Positions 42,090-49,673 of a stretch of 64,000 bases of DNA are shown in pieces. The notes beneath the pieces are model-generated. The model was not told where the DNA came from. It did no database searches and was given only the letters and a program-made list of their open reading frames with translations. Within the stretch, counting starts at the first letter, position 1. Each line of letters begins with the position of its first letter. The position numbers were made by a program, and so were the translations under genes. Source of the stretch: Streptomyces sp. CMB-StM0423 (GTDB lineage: Bacteria; Actinomycetota; Actinomycetes; Streptomycetales; Streptomycetaceae); NCBI RefSeq assembly GCF_002847285.1, contig NZ_CP025407.1, positions 4,930,501 to 4,994,500 on the forward strand, in the 5' to 3' direction.

Positions 42090-42551
42090 TCAGGTATCAA
42101 GCTCGCACCACACGATCTTCCCTACGGCCTTGCGCTCCGCCACCCCCCACCGGTCCGCCATCGACTCCACGAGCAGCAACCCCCGCCCGCGTTCGTCCTC
42201 CACGCCGTACTGCCGCTCCCGCACCGGCACCCGCTCGCGCCGCGCGTCGGCCACCTCGATACGGATCACGCCGTCGACGCGGAGCCGCATCGCCACGTGG
42301 AAGTCCCGCCCGGGCACCCGCCCGTGCAGCACGGCGTTCGCACACAACTCCGCGACCACTGTCTCTAGCCTCAGCGACACCTCCCCGTTGCGGGGAAAGC
42401 CCCACGTCTCCAGCCGCTGAACGGCAAGCAGACGGGCGAGGCGGGCGCCACGGCGGCTGGACGTGAACTGCATCGCGAACGTCCGGGCGAGCGCGGTTGG
42501 TTGTGCGCCTGGGGCGCGTTCCGGTTCTCGTGCAATCGTTGGGGGATTCAT
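42090..42551 (-). CDS. HATPase-fold protein of the WhiJ-type triad
   Basis: A 153-residue stand-alone GHKL ATPase domain of anti-sigma-kinase type: ELCANAVLHGRV (N-box, about residues 61-72), IEVADARRE and GRGLLLVESMADRWG (G-box). Start ATG 42551 has a GGGGAT site upstream; longer in-frame starts are unlikely. It is divergent from an XRE-DUF5753 gene that is followed by a DUF397 gene. This triad recurs many times in Streptomyces genomes and is related to whiJ/bldB-type developmental loci. The exact partner sigma factor is unknown. Confidence 0.85.
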   Translation of the reverse strand: MNPPTIAREPERAPGAQPTALARTFAMQFTSSRRGARLARLLAVQRLETWGFPRNGEVSLRLETVVAELCANAVLHGRVPGRDFHVAMRLRVDGVIRIEVADARRERVPVRERQYGVEDERGRGLLLVESMADRWGVAERKAVGKIVWCELDT

Positions 42552-42653
42552 GGATCCCCACGGTGCCCCTGAGGCGAATACCCTGGCCAGGCGTACAGGG
42601 CCTACGGAGAGTGCTGTACCGGACACGTATCGCGAATGGGGAGACGATTCAGT

Positions 42654-43490
42654 ATGGCGGAATCTCAGCGTCCGAGTCGACCGGTAAGGGCCGAGGGGAC
42701 GGGGATCCTCAAGACCTTCGGCAGGCAGCAGAAGATCCTGCGGGAGCGACTCGGTCTCACACAGCGGCAACTCGCCGAGCGGATCGGCTACGGCTTCGAC
42801 CTGGTGGCAGCGGTGGAGCAGGGCAGGCGGATCCCGCGGCCTGAGTACATCGACCAGGTGGATGTGGCGCTGGAGGCGGGCGGGTTACTGAAGGTGATGA
42901 AGGAGGAGGTGGCGCGGGCGAAGTATCCCGCGTTCTTCGAGGACTTCGCGGCCCTGGAGAAGGAGGCTGTGGAACTGCAGGCGTACGACTCGCAAGTGAT
43001 CAACGGTCTGCTTCAAACGGAGGAGTACGCGCGAGCAGTCTTGGCCGCCCGCCGTCCACCCGTACATGAGGACACCATCCAGCAGCGAGTGGCCGCCCGA
43101 CTGGACCGGCAGGCGATCTTCGACCGCCAGCCTCCGCCGATGCTGAGCTTCGTGCTGGAAGAGACCGTGCTGCGACGACCGGTCGGCGGAAGGGACGTGC
43201 TTCGCGCCCAGTTGGAACACCTACTTGAGATCGGGCGACGGCCGAACGTCGAGATCCAGGTGATGCCGACGGACCGTGACGAGCACGCGGGTCTGGCGGG
43301 CCCGCTGCACTTGATTGAGACGGAGGACCAGCGCAGGATTGCCTACGTGGAGGTGCAGGGCACCAGCCAACTGATCATGGACCGGAAAACGGTCCGTGAG
43401 ATCGAAGTTCGGTATGGCATCATCCGGGCGCAGGCGCTGACGCCTCGCGAATCACTCGACTTCATCGAGAAGGTCCTGGGAGAGCTATGA
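42654..43490 (+). CDS. XRE-DUF5753 regulator (WhiJ-like); carries a TTA codon
   Basis: A 278-residue protein with an N-terminal helix-turn-helix (LGLTQRQLAERIGYGFDLVAAVEQGRRIPRPEYIDQ, residues 27-65) and a DUF5753 domain (LQAYDSQVINGLLQTEEYARAVL, VLRRPVGGRDVLRAQLEHLLE, IEIQVMPTD-like strand, LIMDRKTVREIEVRYGIIRAQAL). WhiJ of S. coelicolor has the same layout and represses development. ATG 42654 has GGGGAGA nearby. Codon 78 (42885-42887) is TTA, so expression should depend on bldA. Its end overlaps the DUF397 gene by ATGA, and these two proteins are expected to interact. Confidence 0.9.
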   Translation: MAESQRPSRPVRAEGTGILKTFGRQQKILRERLGLTQRQLAERIGYGFDLVAAVEQGRRIPRPEYIDQVDVALEAGGLLKVMKEEVARAKYPAFFEDFAALEKEAVELQAYDSQVINGLLQTEEYARAVLAARRPPVHEDTIQQRVAARLDRQAIFDRQPPPMLSFVLEETVLRRPVGGRDVLRAQLEHLLEIGRRPNVEIQVMPTDRDEHAGLAGPLHLIETEDQRRIAYVEVQGTSQLIMDRKTVREIEVRYGIIRAQALTPRESLDFIEKVLGEL

Positions 43491-43738
43491 GCATGCTGGC
43501 TTGGTTCAAGAGCAGCTACAGCGACGGGGAGGGCGGTGCCTGCGTCGAGGTCGCCCTCGACTGGCGCAAGTCGTCCTACAGCGACAGCGAGGGCGGTGCC
43601 TGCGTCGAGGTGGCCGCCACCCCCGCCGCCGTTCACGTCCGTGACTCCAAGGACCCCGACGGCCCCGTGCTCACCTTCTCCGCCGACGCCTGGCAGGCGT
43701 TCACCGACTTCGCCCGCGGGCTCGGCGCAGGGCGGTAG
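43487..43738 (+). CDS. DUF397 protein with duplicated signature motif
   Basis: An 83-residue protein of the DUF397 family, partner of the preceding XRE-DUF5753 regulator. The signature WxKSSYSxxxGGACVEVA occurs twice in tandem (residues 6-23 and 26-44), whereas normal members have one; the rest of the domain (HVRDSKDPDGPVLTFSADAWQAFTDFARG) is single. The DNA of the two motifs is nearly identical, so the duplication is recent. It starts at ATG 43487, overlapping the regulator's stop. Its last 38 bases overlap the 3' end of the glycosyltransferase gene on the other strand. Confidence 0.9.
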   Translation: MSMLAWFKSSYSDGEGGACVEVALDWRKSSYSDSEGGACVEVAATPAAVHVRDSKDPDGPVLTFSADAWQAFTDFARGLGAGR

Positions 43739-44981
43739 CGGCCAGGTGCCGTGCCGTATAGGCGCTGCCGTAGGCCGTCGCGCGGGAGCGTAGGCCCAGG
43801 TCGCGGAGCATCCCGCGCGGGTGGGTCCGTTCCGTCAACTCCGTGAAGATCGCCTCGTGGCGGGCGGCGATCCGGGACGGGGCGAAGCGTTCGGAGGCGA
43901 TGAGGGCCGCGGCTCCCATGCGGCGGCGCAGGTCGTCGTCCTGGATCAGCTCAAGGAGCGCGTCCGCCACGGCGTTCGCGTCGCCGACCGGTACCAGGCG
44001 GCCGTCCACGCCGTCCTCGATGATCTCGCCCGGCCCGTGCGGGCAGTCCGTGGAGACGACCGGCAGCGCGCAGCGCATCGCTTCCACGATCGTCATGCCG
44101 AACGACTCCTTGCTCGATGTCACCACCGCGATGGAGCTTTTGACCCACTCCCTCTCCAGGGACTTCGCGTTGCCCATCAGGAAGACGTGCTCCGTGAGCC
44201 GGAGATCCGCGATCTGCGCCCGCAGGGCGTCGCGCTCGTTGCCCGTTCGGTCGCCGCTGCCGTAGATCCGTAACGTCCAGTCGGGGCGTGCGGTGACGAC
44301 CTTGGCGAACGCGTCGATCAGGAGGTCGTAGCGCTTCACCCGGGTCAGTCGGCCGGCGGCGACGACGACTTTCGCGGTGCCGTCGGAGGGGGCGACGGCC
44401 GGTGTCGGCACGCTGTTGGGGACGGCCTCGATGCGGACGCCGGGGAGGTGCAGGCGGGTGCGGTAGGCGTGGGCGTCGGCTTCGGTGACGGTGGTGACCG
44501 CGTCGAGGAGGCCGTAGCGGATGCCGAGTTCGCGACGCAGGCGCCCGCCGTGGCCGTCGAGCGTGAGGTGTTCCTGGGCGACGCGGACGGGGCCGCGGCG
44601 GGTCTGGCGGGCGATGTGGACGTTGAGCCCGGGGCGGGTGCCGACGACGACGTCGGCGTCCACGGAGCGCAGGTAGGCGCCGATGCGGTCGTCTGTGAGC
44701 TTGCTGTACTGCTGGTGTCTGCCGTCCCCGCGCGGGAAGACGCGGGCGGGTTTTCGGTGGTCCGGCAGGTCGCCCGCGTAGTCCGGGCTCGTTCGACGCA
44801 GGTCGACGAGCGTGCGGATGGGGATGCCCCGCGGGGCTTCCATCATCGGCTCGTCGCGGTGCCGGAAGACGGAGACGAGTTCTACGTCGTGGCGCTCCGC
44901 GAGGGCCTGGGCGAGGTTGAAGGTCGTACGGATGGTTCCCCCGATTCCGTACGTATTGTGCAGCAGGAACGAAATGCGCAT
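43701..44981 (-). CDS. GT4-family glycosyltransferase; carries a TTA codon
   Basis: A 426-residue glycosyltransferase of GT-B fold. It starts MRISFLLHNTYGIGGTIRTTFNLAQALAERHDVEL (acceptor-binding loop GIGGT) and has the donor domain VVVAAGRLTRVKRYDLLIDAF, HVFLMGNAK, SKESFGMTIVEAMRCALPVVSTDCPHGPGEII, with the family EX7E-type motif (ESFGMTIVEA). It should transfer a sugar from a nucleotide sugar to a cell-surface or secondary-metabolite acceptor. Codon 237 (minus strand, 44273-44271) is TTA. The stop lies inside the 3' end of the DUF397 gene. No neighbouring sugar-biosynthesis genes are present. Confidence 0.9.
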   Translation of the reverse strand: MRISFLLHNTYGIGGTIRTTFNLAQALAERHDVELVSVFRHRDEPMMEAPRGIPIRTLVDLRRTSPDYAGDLPDHRKPARVFPRGDGRHQQYSKLTDDRIGAYLRSVDADVVVGTRPGLNVHIARQTRRGPVRVAQEHLTLDGHGGRLRRELGIRYGLLDAVTTVTEADAHAYRTRLHLPGVRIEAVPNSVPTPAVAPSDGTAKVVVAAGRLTRVKRYDLLIDAFAKVVTARPDWTLRIYGSGDRTGNERDALRAQIADLRLTEHVFLMGNAKSLEREWVKSSIAVVTSSKESFGMTIVEAMRCALPVVSTDCPHGPGEIIEDGVDGRLVPVGDANAVADALLELIQDDDLRRRMGAAALIASERFAPSRIAARHEAIFTELTERTHPRGMLRDLGLRSRATAYGSAYTARHLAATALRRARGRSR

Positions 44982-45121
44982 GCGTGGTCCGTGCCCCCCA
45001 GAAGTAGTCGAACAGGACTCTAGTTGTTCGCCGCAGTCGCGCCTTCTGTTCTTCCGGTGGCGGGAGGGGCGCGTGGGACGTAGCGTCGGATGGGGGACTA
45101 CGGCATCGGAGGAGTACGAAG

Positions 45122-45712
45122 ATGCTGGAGAACACCGCGCGCAACAAGCGCTGGATCGCCGGATCCGTCCTCGTCCTCGCCGGTGTGGTGGGCGTGGTCT
45201 GGAGTGTCTGGCGGCCCTGGTACAACGGCCGGGACGGTCGGTTCTACGGGCTGGGCAGCGTCTTCGACGGGATCTCGGGGACCCGGGCGCAGCTCTTCGG
45301 CTCGATCTTCCTGCCTTTCGCGGTCGCCGCGCTGGTGGCCGTCTACGGGACCTTGACGCGCTCGCGCCGCCTCGTCATCCTCGCCGCGCTGCTGGTGCTC
45401 TTCATCACGGCGCTGTGGATGCTCCGGCAGAGCCAGGCGGTCGGCGGGCTGAAGGTCAACACCGACGGTACGGGGCTGGACGTCGGGACGGCGAACGCCG
45501 TGATCGGCGCCGCGCTGATGCTGGTCGGCGTGGGCGTCTGGGGCAAGCAGCAGCGCCGCCCCCTCACCCCGCCCGCGGAAGAACCCGCGCCGCAGCCGCA
45601 CCTCCGCTCCGTCTCCACCACCGGGAAGCCGGGCGAGCCCGGTCGGTCCCGGCGGCCCGGTGAGGCGGAAGCTCCCGAGGAGCGGCCCCAGGAGCCGCCG
45701 CGCGCCGCGTAG
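45122..45712 (+). CDS. Small membrane protein
   Basis: A 196-residue protein with four predicted membrane helices (about 12-30, 60-78, 84-100, 122-140) and a Pro/Arg/Glu-rich cytoplasmic tail. The first extracytoplasmic loop (YNGRDGRFYGLGSVFDGISGTRAQ) is polar. No family is recognised. ATG 45122 follows GGAGGAGTACGAAG, a good ribosome-binding site. It is divergent from the glycosyltransferase across 140 bases. Confidence 0.7.
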   Translation: MLENTARNKRWIAGSVLVLAGVVGVVWSVWRPWYNGRDGRFYGLGSVFDGISGTRAQLFGSIFLPFAVAALVAVYGTLTRSRRLVILAALLVLFITALWMLRQSQAVGGLKVNTDGTGLDVGTANAVIGAALMLVGVGVWGKQQRRPLTPPAEEPAPQPHLRSVSTTGKPGEPGRSRRPGEAEAPEERPQEPPRAA

Positions 45713-45802
45713 CCCGGGTTCACCCGGACCGGTGTGCTTCAGGTGCAGCCGTGGTTCGATGAGGTCCGGCATGGCTGAGCATGCCTCGGTCGAGGATGTG
45801 AC

Positions 45803-46942
45803 GTGTTGGACAAGGACCGGGCCGAGCCGGTGGCGATGGTGCCCTCATTGCAGCAGCAGGTCCAAGGCGTCCTCGACGAACTCGTCGATTCCGGCGCCGA
45901 AACCGGCTTGCAGGTCGCCGTTCACCACCGGGGTGCTCTCGTCGTCGACGCCGTCGCCGGTGTCGCCGACAGCCAAACCGGGCGCGGGGTGACCCCGGAG
46001 ACTCCGTTCTTCAGCTTCTCCGCCGGCAAGGTCATGACGTCGCTGATCGCTCACCTGCTCGTCAGGACCGGTGCCGTCGGATACGACACGCCGGTGGCCG
46101 ACGTGTGGCCGGAGTTCGGTGCCCGCGGGAAGGGGACCGCGACTCTTCGGCACGTGCTGACACACTCGGCCGGCGTGCCGGCGATGCCCCGGAGCATCGG
46201 CCCCGCCGACCTGGCCGACTGGTCGCGGGTCTGCGCCGCGATCGCCGGCTCCGAACCGCGGTGGCCATCCGGGACCGCGACGGGGTACCACTCCTTCACC
46301 TACGGCTTCCTCGTCGGCGAGGTCGCACGCAGGGCCACGGGCAAACCCATGGGACAGCTTCTGGACGAGTGGGTCGCCGCACCCCTGGGCATCGACGGTG
46401 ACCTGTACTTCGGTGTCCCCGGAACCGACCTGGCCCGGCTGGCGCGACTCGAAGACGCCTCCCCGCCACCGGTGGCCCGGCCCGACGGCGACGACGATGC
46501 CGTTCTCGCGCCGTGGGAACTGCAACCGACCGCGGCCATGGGCAACAGCCACGAGATCCTGCAAGCGGACATCCCGTCGGTCGGTACCTTCACCGCGCGG
46601 GGCATCGCCGCCATGAACGCCGCGGTCCTCGACGGCCGGCTCATCGGCGCAGACCAGCTCGCGGAGTTGACGGCGGTCGCCTTCGAGGGCACGGACCAGG
46701 TCTTCGGCAACGACGCGCGCCTGGCCCTGGGCTATCCGCTCGGCCGCATCGGTACCCGGCCGGACGAGACGCCCACCACGTTCGGCTGGGTCGGTGGCGG
46801 CGGCAGCTACGTGTATGCCGACACCGCCACCGGTACGTCCTTCGCCATGACCAAGACCCGCCTCACTCCCCACGTCGACACCGCACGGCGACTGGCGGAC
46901 ATCACCGCGGCCGGGACCGGGCAGGCGCACCCGGTCACCTGA
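45803..46942 (+). CDS. Serine hydrolase, class C beta-lactamase/esterase family
   Basis: A 379-residue enzyme of the beta-lactamase-like esterase group. The SxxK motif is SAGK within FFSFSAGKVMTSLIAH; the second motif YxN appears as YHS (TGYHSFTYGFLVGEVARR); a third motif may be the GWVGGGGSY near the C-terminus. It has no signal peptide, so it acts in the cytoplasm, probably as an esterase or peptidase rather than a true beta-lactamase. The start GTG 45803 has GAGGA at good distance; ATG 45836 is an alternative. Confidence 0.85.
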   Translation: MLDKDRAEPVAMVPSLQQQVQGVLDELVDSGAETGLQVAVHHRGALVVDAVAGVADSQTGRGVTPETPFFSFSAGKVMTSLIAHLLVRTGAVGYDTPVADVWPEFGARGKGTATLRHVLTHSAGVPAMPRSIGPADLADWSRVCAAIAGSEPRWPSGTATGYHSFTYGFLVGEVARRATGKPMGQLLDEWVAAPLGIDGDLYFGVPGTDLARLARLEDASPPPVARPDGDDDAVLAPWELQPTAAMGNSHEILQADIPSVGTFTARGIAAMNAAVLDGRLIGADQLAELTAVAFEGTDQVFGNDARLALGYPLGRIGTRPDETPTTFGWVGGGGSYVYADTATGTSFAMTKTRLTPHVDTARRLADITAAGTGQAHPVT

Positions 46943-47030
46943 CCAACCCGTCAAAGAGACAGCCCCGGCAGCCGTGCGCCAAGAGGGGATACTGGCCCCG
47001 AACCGCATGCACGACTGAGGGGTACGGCAC

Positions 47031-47540
47031 GTGACCGTCGACAACCGGGTGGGACCGCCGCGGCTGGGCAGCGAGCGCGACACGCTGCGGGCCTCTCTCG
47101 ACTACCACCGCGCCACTCTCGCCATGAAGTGCGAGGGGCTGAGCGACGAGGAACTGCGGCGGAATTCGATGCCGCCGTCCACGCTCTCGCTGCTCGGTCT
47201 GGTGCGGCACATGGCGGAGGTGGAACGGGCCTGGTTCCGGCGCGTGTTCGAGGACCACGACGCGCCCATGGTCTGGTCCGACCGGATCGACTTCCAGGCG
47301 GCGTACGACGCGAGCGGGTCGACCAGGGCCGAGGCGTTCGGCGCCTGGGAGGCGGAGGTCGAGCGGTCGCGCCGGATCGAGCGGGAGGCGGAGTCGCTGG
47401 ACCTGGCCGGGTACCAGCCGCGGTGGGACGAGGAGGTGTCGCTGCGGATGGTGATGGTGCACGTGCTCCTGGAGTACGGGCGGCACAACGGGCACGCGGA
47501 CTTCCTGCGCGAGGGCATCGACGGGACCGTGGGCGCCTGA
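47031..47540 (+). CDS. DinB-family (DUF664) protein
   Basis: A 169-residue four-helix-bundle protein. The metal-binding His pattern is visible: GLVRHMAEVERAWFRR and HVLLEYGRHNGHADFLREG. Members are thiol- or metal-dependent enzymes, related to mycothiol S-transferases; the substrate is unknown. The GTG 47031 start is preceded by GAGGGGTACGGCAC. It is followed 30 bases on by a strong terminator and the converging GNAT gene. Confidence 0.87.
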   Translation: MTVDNRVGPPRLGSERDTLRASLDYHRATLAMKCEGLSDEELRRNSMPPSTLSLLGLVRHMAEVERAWFRRVFEDHDAPMVWSDRIDFQAAYDASGSTRAEAFGAWEAEVERSRRIEREAESLDLAGYQPRWDEEVSLRMVMVHVLLEYGRHNGHADFLREGIDGTVGA

Positions 47541-47570
47541 ACCCCGCGGGCGCCGGAAGCCGTAGGACGA

Positions 47571-47595
47571 GGGGCCCGGCTCGCCGCCGGGCCCC
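47571..47595 (+). terminator. Bidirectional terminator hairpin
   Basis: Perfect 10-bp stem GGGGCCCGGC/GCCGGGCCCC with loop TCGCC, 31 bases after the DinB gene and 12 before the stop of the converging GNAT gene. Confidence 0.7.
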
Positions 47596-47606
47596 CGCCT
47601 CTCGTG

Positions 47607-48509
47607 CTACGCCTTCACGTCGGCCGGGTGGAAGTTGATCCGCTCCCTCACGACCGGATAGCCGGCCTTCGCGAAGTTCGCCGCCATGGGGAAGTTCCCC
47701 CGGTCCGTCGCGGCGCTGATGAACTCCGCGCCCCGCTCCACGAGGAAGTGGGTGCACTCCGTGAGGAGGTCGTAGGAGTAACCGTGGCCGCGCTGTTCGG
47801 GGACGACGCCGATGAAGCCGACGATCGGGCCCGAGGGGTTGTGGGCGGGGATGTGGATGCCCGCCAGCTCGCCGTCCGGCGTGTACGCGGTCTGCCACCA
47901 CTCCCGCGGGGAGGGGCACCAGTGGAAGAAGTCCAGTTCTTCCCTGGCCGCCTGGTCCAGGCCGCCTTCCTCGATCGCCTTGAGCGCGTGGGCGTCCAGG
48001 GTGACGGAGTGGATACGGCGCAGGGCGTCGAAGAACACGCTGTCGTCGGGCTCGGCCCTGAAGCGCAGCCGGCCGGGGCGCTCGGGGACGCCGTGGTCGG
48101 GAGTCCAGCGGTAGAGGAACCGCTCGACGAGGAGTTCGTACCCGGCTGCGCGGGCGGCGGTGAAGCGGACGTCGGCGGCGGCGCGCAGGGCGGGGTCGCC
48201 GCGCCAGTCGCCGGGCAGGTTGATTTCGAGTTCGACCCGCCAGGGCACGGAGCGCAGGAGCTGGACTCCCGCTTCCTCCTCACCTTCCGCCACGTCGAAC
48301 CAGTTGATGCTGAGGGGCTCCGCGTCGTCGGGGCCGCCCCACCAGGCACCGCGGGCGACGACCCGGCCGTCGCGCAGGGCGACGCGCTTCCACTCCGTAC
48401 GGAAGGTGGTGCGGCGGTGGCCTTCGCGGGCGCCGAGGGGGTCGGGCAGGGCGTCGAAGAGATGGGCGTCGCTCTCGGTGAGCGCACGGATGATGACCGG
48501 ACCGGTCAT
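47607..48509 (-). CDS. GNAT-family acetyltransferase
   Basis: A 300-residue protein with an unusual N-terminal half (residues 1-160, WWGGPDDAEPLSINWFDVAEGEEEAGVQLLR...) and a C-terminal GNAT core (IVGFIGVVPEQRGHGYSYDLLTECTHFLVERGAEFISAATDRGNFPMAANFAKAGYPVV), where VVPEQRGHGY is motif A for acetyl-CoA binding. The tandem-fold size suggests a degenerate N-terminal GNAT. The substrate is unknown. A 20-codon ORF lies just upstream (48549-48611). Confidence 0.85.
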   Translation of the reverse strand: MTGPVIIRALTESDAHLFDALPDPLGAREGHRRTTFRTEWKRVALRDGRVVARGAWWGGPDDAEPLSINWFDVAEGEEEAGVQLLRSVPWRVELEINLPGDWRGDPALRAAADVRFTAARAAGYELLVERFLYRWTPDHGVPERPGRLRFRAEPDDSVFFDALRRIHSVTLDAHALKAIEEGGLDQAAREELDFFHWCPSPREWWQTAYTPDGELAGIHIPAHNPSGPIVGFIGVVPEQRGHGYSYDLLTECTHFLVERGAEFISAATDRGNFPMAANFAKAGYPVVRERINFHPADVKA

Positions 48510-48548
48510 GGATTCCTCCGGGACAACGGCTTTGCGGCGCGCTCCCGG

Positions 48549-48611
48549 TCAGGACTGATGAACCACGCCGGACTGCGGACGAGGGGAGCGCTGGGTAAGG
48601 GTGAACTTCAC
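48549..48611 (-). CDS. Possible 20-residue leader peptide (uORF)
   Basis: A short ORF that starts GTG 48611, with GGAAGGAGG 9 bases upstream, and codes for MKFTLTQRSPRPQSGVVHQS before a TGA. It ends 39 bases before the ATG of the GNAT gene. The strong ribosome-binding site is the main support. It could be a translated leader that controls the downstream gene; chance cannot be excluded. Confidence 0.45.
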   Translation of the reverse strand: MKFTLTQRSPRPQSGVVHQS

Positions 48612-48956
48612 GGCACTCGCCTCCTTCCGACCGTCTCAGGGCGTGCCGCCACACCGTAGATGATCGACCGCGGAGCCGTCCACGGATTTACGGCCCGCGG
48701 AAATCCCTTGAGGGCGCCGCCCCGCGCCCGTACGGTGCCGGGACCGAGTCCCCGAGGCAAGGGCGTGCCGTTGTACACCGTGTGAGACCTCCCAGGCGCT
48801 GATTGGCCGCGCGTCGTGCGCCGCTTCGTGCGGGCGCCGTCGCGCTGCTTTTTGCTGCGGTTCTCTCACACGGATACCGGTGTACTTCTGTGCTCACAGA
48901 CTGGTTGGTCATGCCCACCTGCCTGCCGCTTCGCGGCCCGTATCCCGGTCCGCCCG
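48612..48956. other. Gap with no clear gene
   Basis: About 345 bases. ORFs on both strands are short and lack a ribosome-binding site or codon pattern. It holds the promoter for the leader/GNAT transcript. Confidence 0.4.
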
Positions 48957-49091
48957 GTGCGGCTGATCGCCGACGGCCGCGCCCTCACGCGGGCCGAGGC
49001 GGAACGCCTGATCGGCGAGGGGAGGCTCATCTCGGCGGTCCGCCTCAACACCAGACAGACCGGCGACTTCACCTTCACCCTCAAACGCTGA
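48957..49091 (+). CDS. Possible very small protein or gene remnant
   Basis: A 44-codon ORF from GTG 48957 (MRLIADGRALTRAEAERLIG..., ending GDFTFTLKR). The third-position GC pattern is that of a coding region, and it forms a plausible helix-strand unit. There is no ribosome-binding site. It could be the 3' end of a decayed gene, since the frame stays open upstream to 48816 with a poor-looking sequence. Confidence 0.3.
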   Translation: MRLIADGRALTRAEAERLIGEGRLISAVRLNTRQTGDFTFTLKR

Positions 49092-49215
49092 CCCCGCCCG
49101 CGGGAACCGGCGTGCGCGGGTTCAGTCGCGCGGCCCCGGGCCCCGGCCCGGCCACAGCCTCATCGACCGCGGGGTCGGAGTGCTGCGGCCGGCCGGGGAC
49201 CCGTCCCGGGGTGTG

Positions 49216-49611
49216 CTACGCGACGGCCGTGGCTTCCAGTTCGACCAGGAGGGTGGGGATCGCCAGGCGGGTGACGCCGAGCATCGTCGTCGCCGGGGCC
49301 GTCTTCGCCGCCGCGAGGCGGGCGGCCAGTTCGCCGTAGTGCGGGAAGAGGGCGTCGACGTCGGTGGTGTAGACGTTGAGGCGGACGAGGTTGTCCAGGG
49401 ACATGTCCGCCCCGGCGAGGACCGCCTCCAGGTTGTCGAGGCTGAGGGTGAGCTGTGCGGCCATGTCGCCCTCGTGCTGCGGACGGCCCTCGGGGCTCAT
49501 GGCGGTCTGGCCGGAGACGAAGAGGGTGCGGGTGTGGCCCGAGACCAGTTCGCCCTGGTTGAAGCCCATCTCCATCGACCAGGTGACCGGGTTTATCGCT
49601 GTACGTTCCAT
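49216..49611 (-). CDS. RidA (YjgF/YER057c) family protein
   Basis: A 131-residue protein of the reactive-imine deaminase family. The sequence shows FVSGQTAMSPEGR, LTLSLDNLEAVLAGADMSLDNLVRLNVYTTDVDAL and PTLLVELEATAVA, all expected strands and loops; however the Arg that normally binds the substrate carboxylate (about residue 105) is not obvious in TMLGVTRLAIPTLLVELEA, where an Arg is at VTRL. Start 49611 is ATG of MERTAINPV. It is divergent from the WYL regulator; the pair likely forms a regulated unit. Confidence 0.87.
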   Translation of the reverse strand: MERTAINPVTWSMEMGFNQGELVSGHTRTLFVSGQTAMSPEGRPQHEGDMAAQLTLSLDNLEAVLAGADMSLDNLVRLNVYTTDVDALFPHYGELAARLAAAKTAPATTMLGVTRLAIPTLLVELEATAVA

Positions 49612-49634
49612 GGGCGTCAGCCTGGCAACGAATG

Positions 49635-49651
49635 ACGACATCCTGTGTCGT
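49635..49651 (+). promoter_or_regulatory. Inverted repeat between the RidA and WYL genes
   Basis: ACGACA-TCCTG-TGTCGT, perfect 6-bp arms, in the 62-base divergent region. The direct repeats ATCCTGT and ATCCTGC overlap it. Likely operator of the WYL regulator. Confidence 0.5.
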
Positions 49652-49673
49652 ATATCCTGCTAGATTTTTTCGT

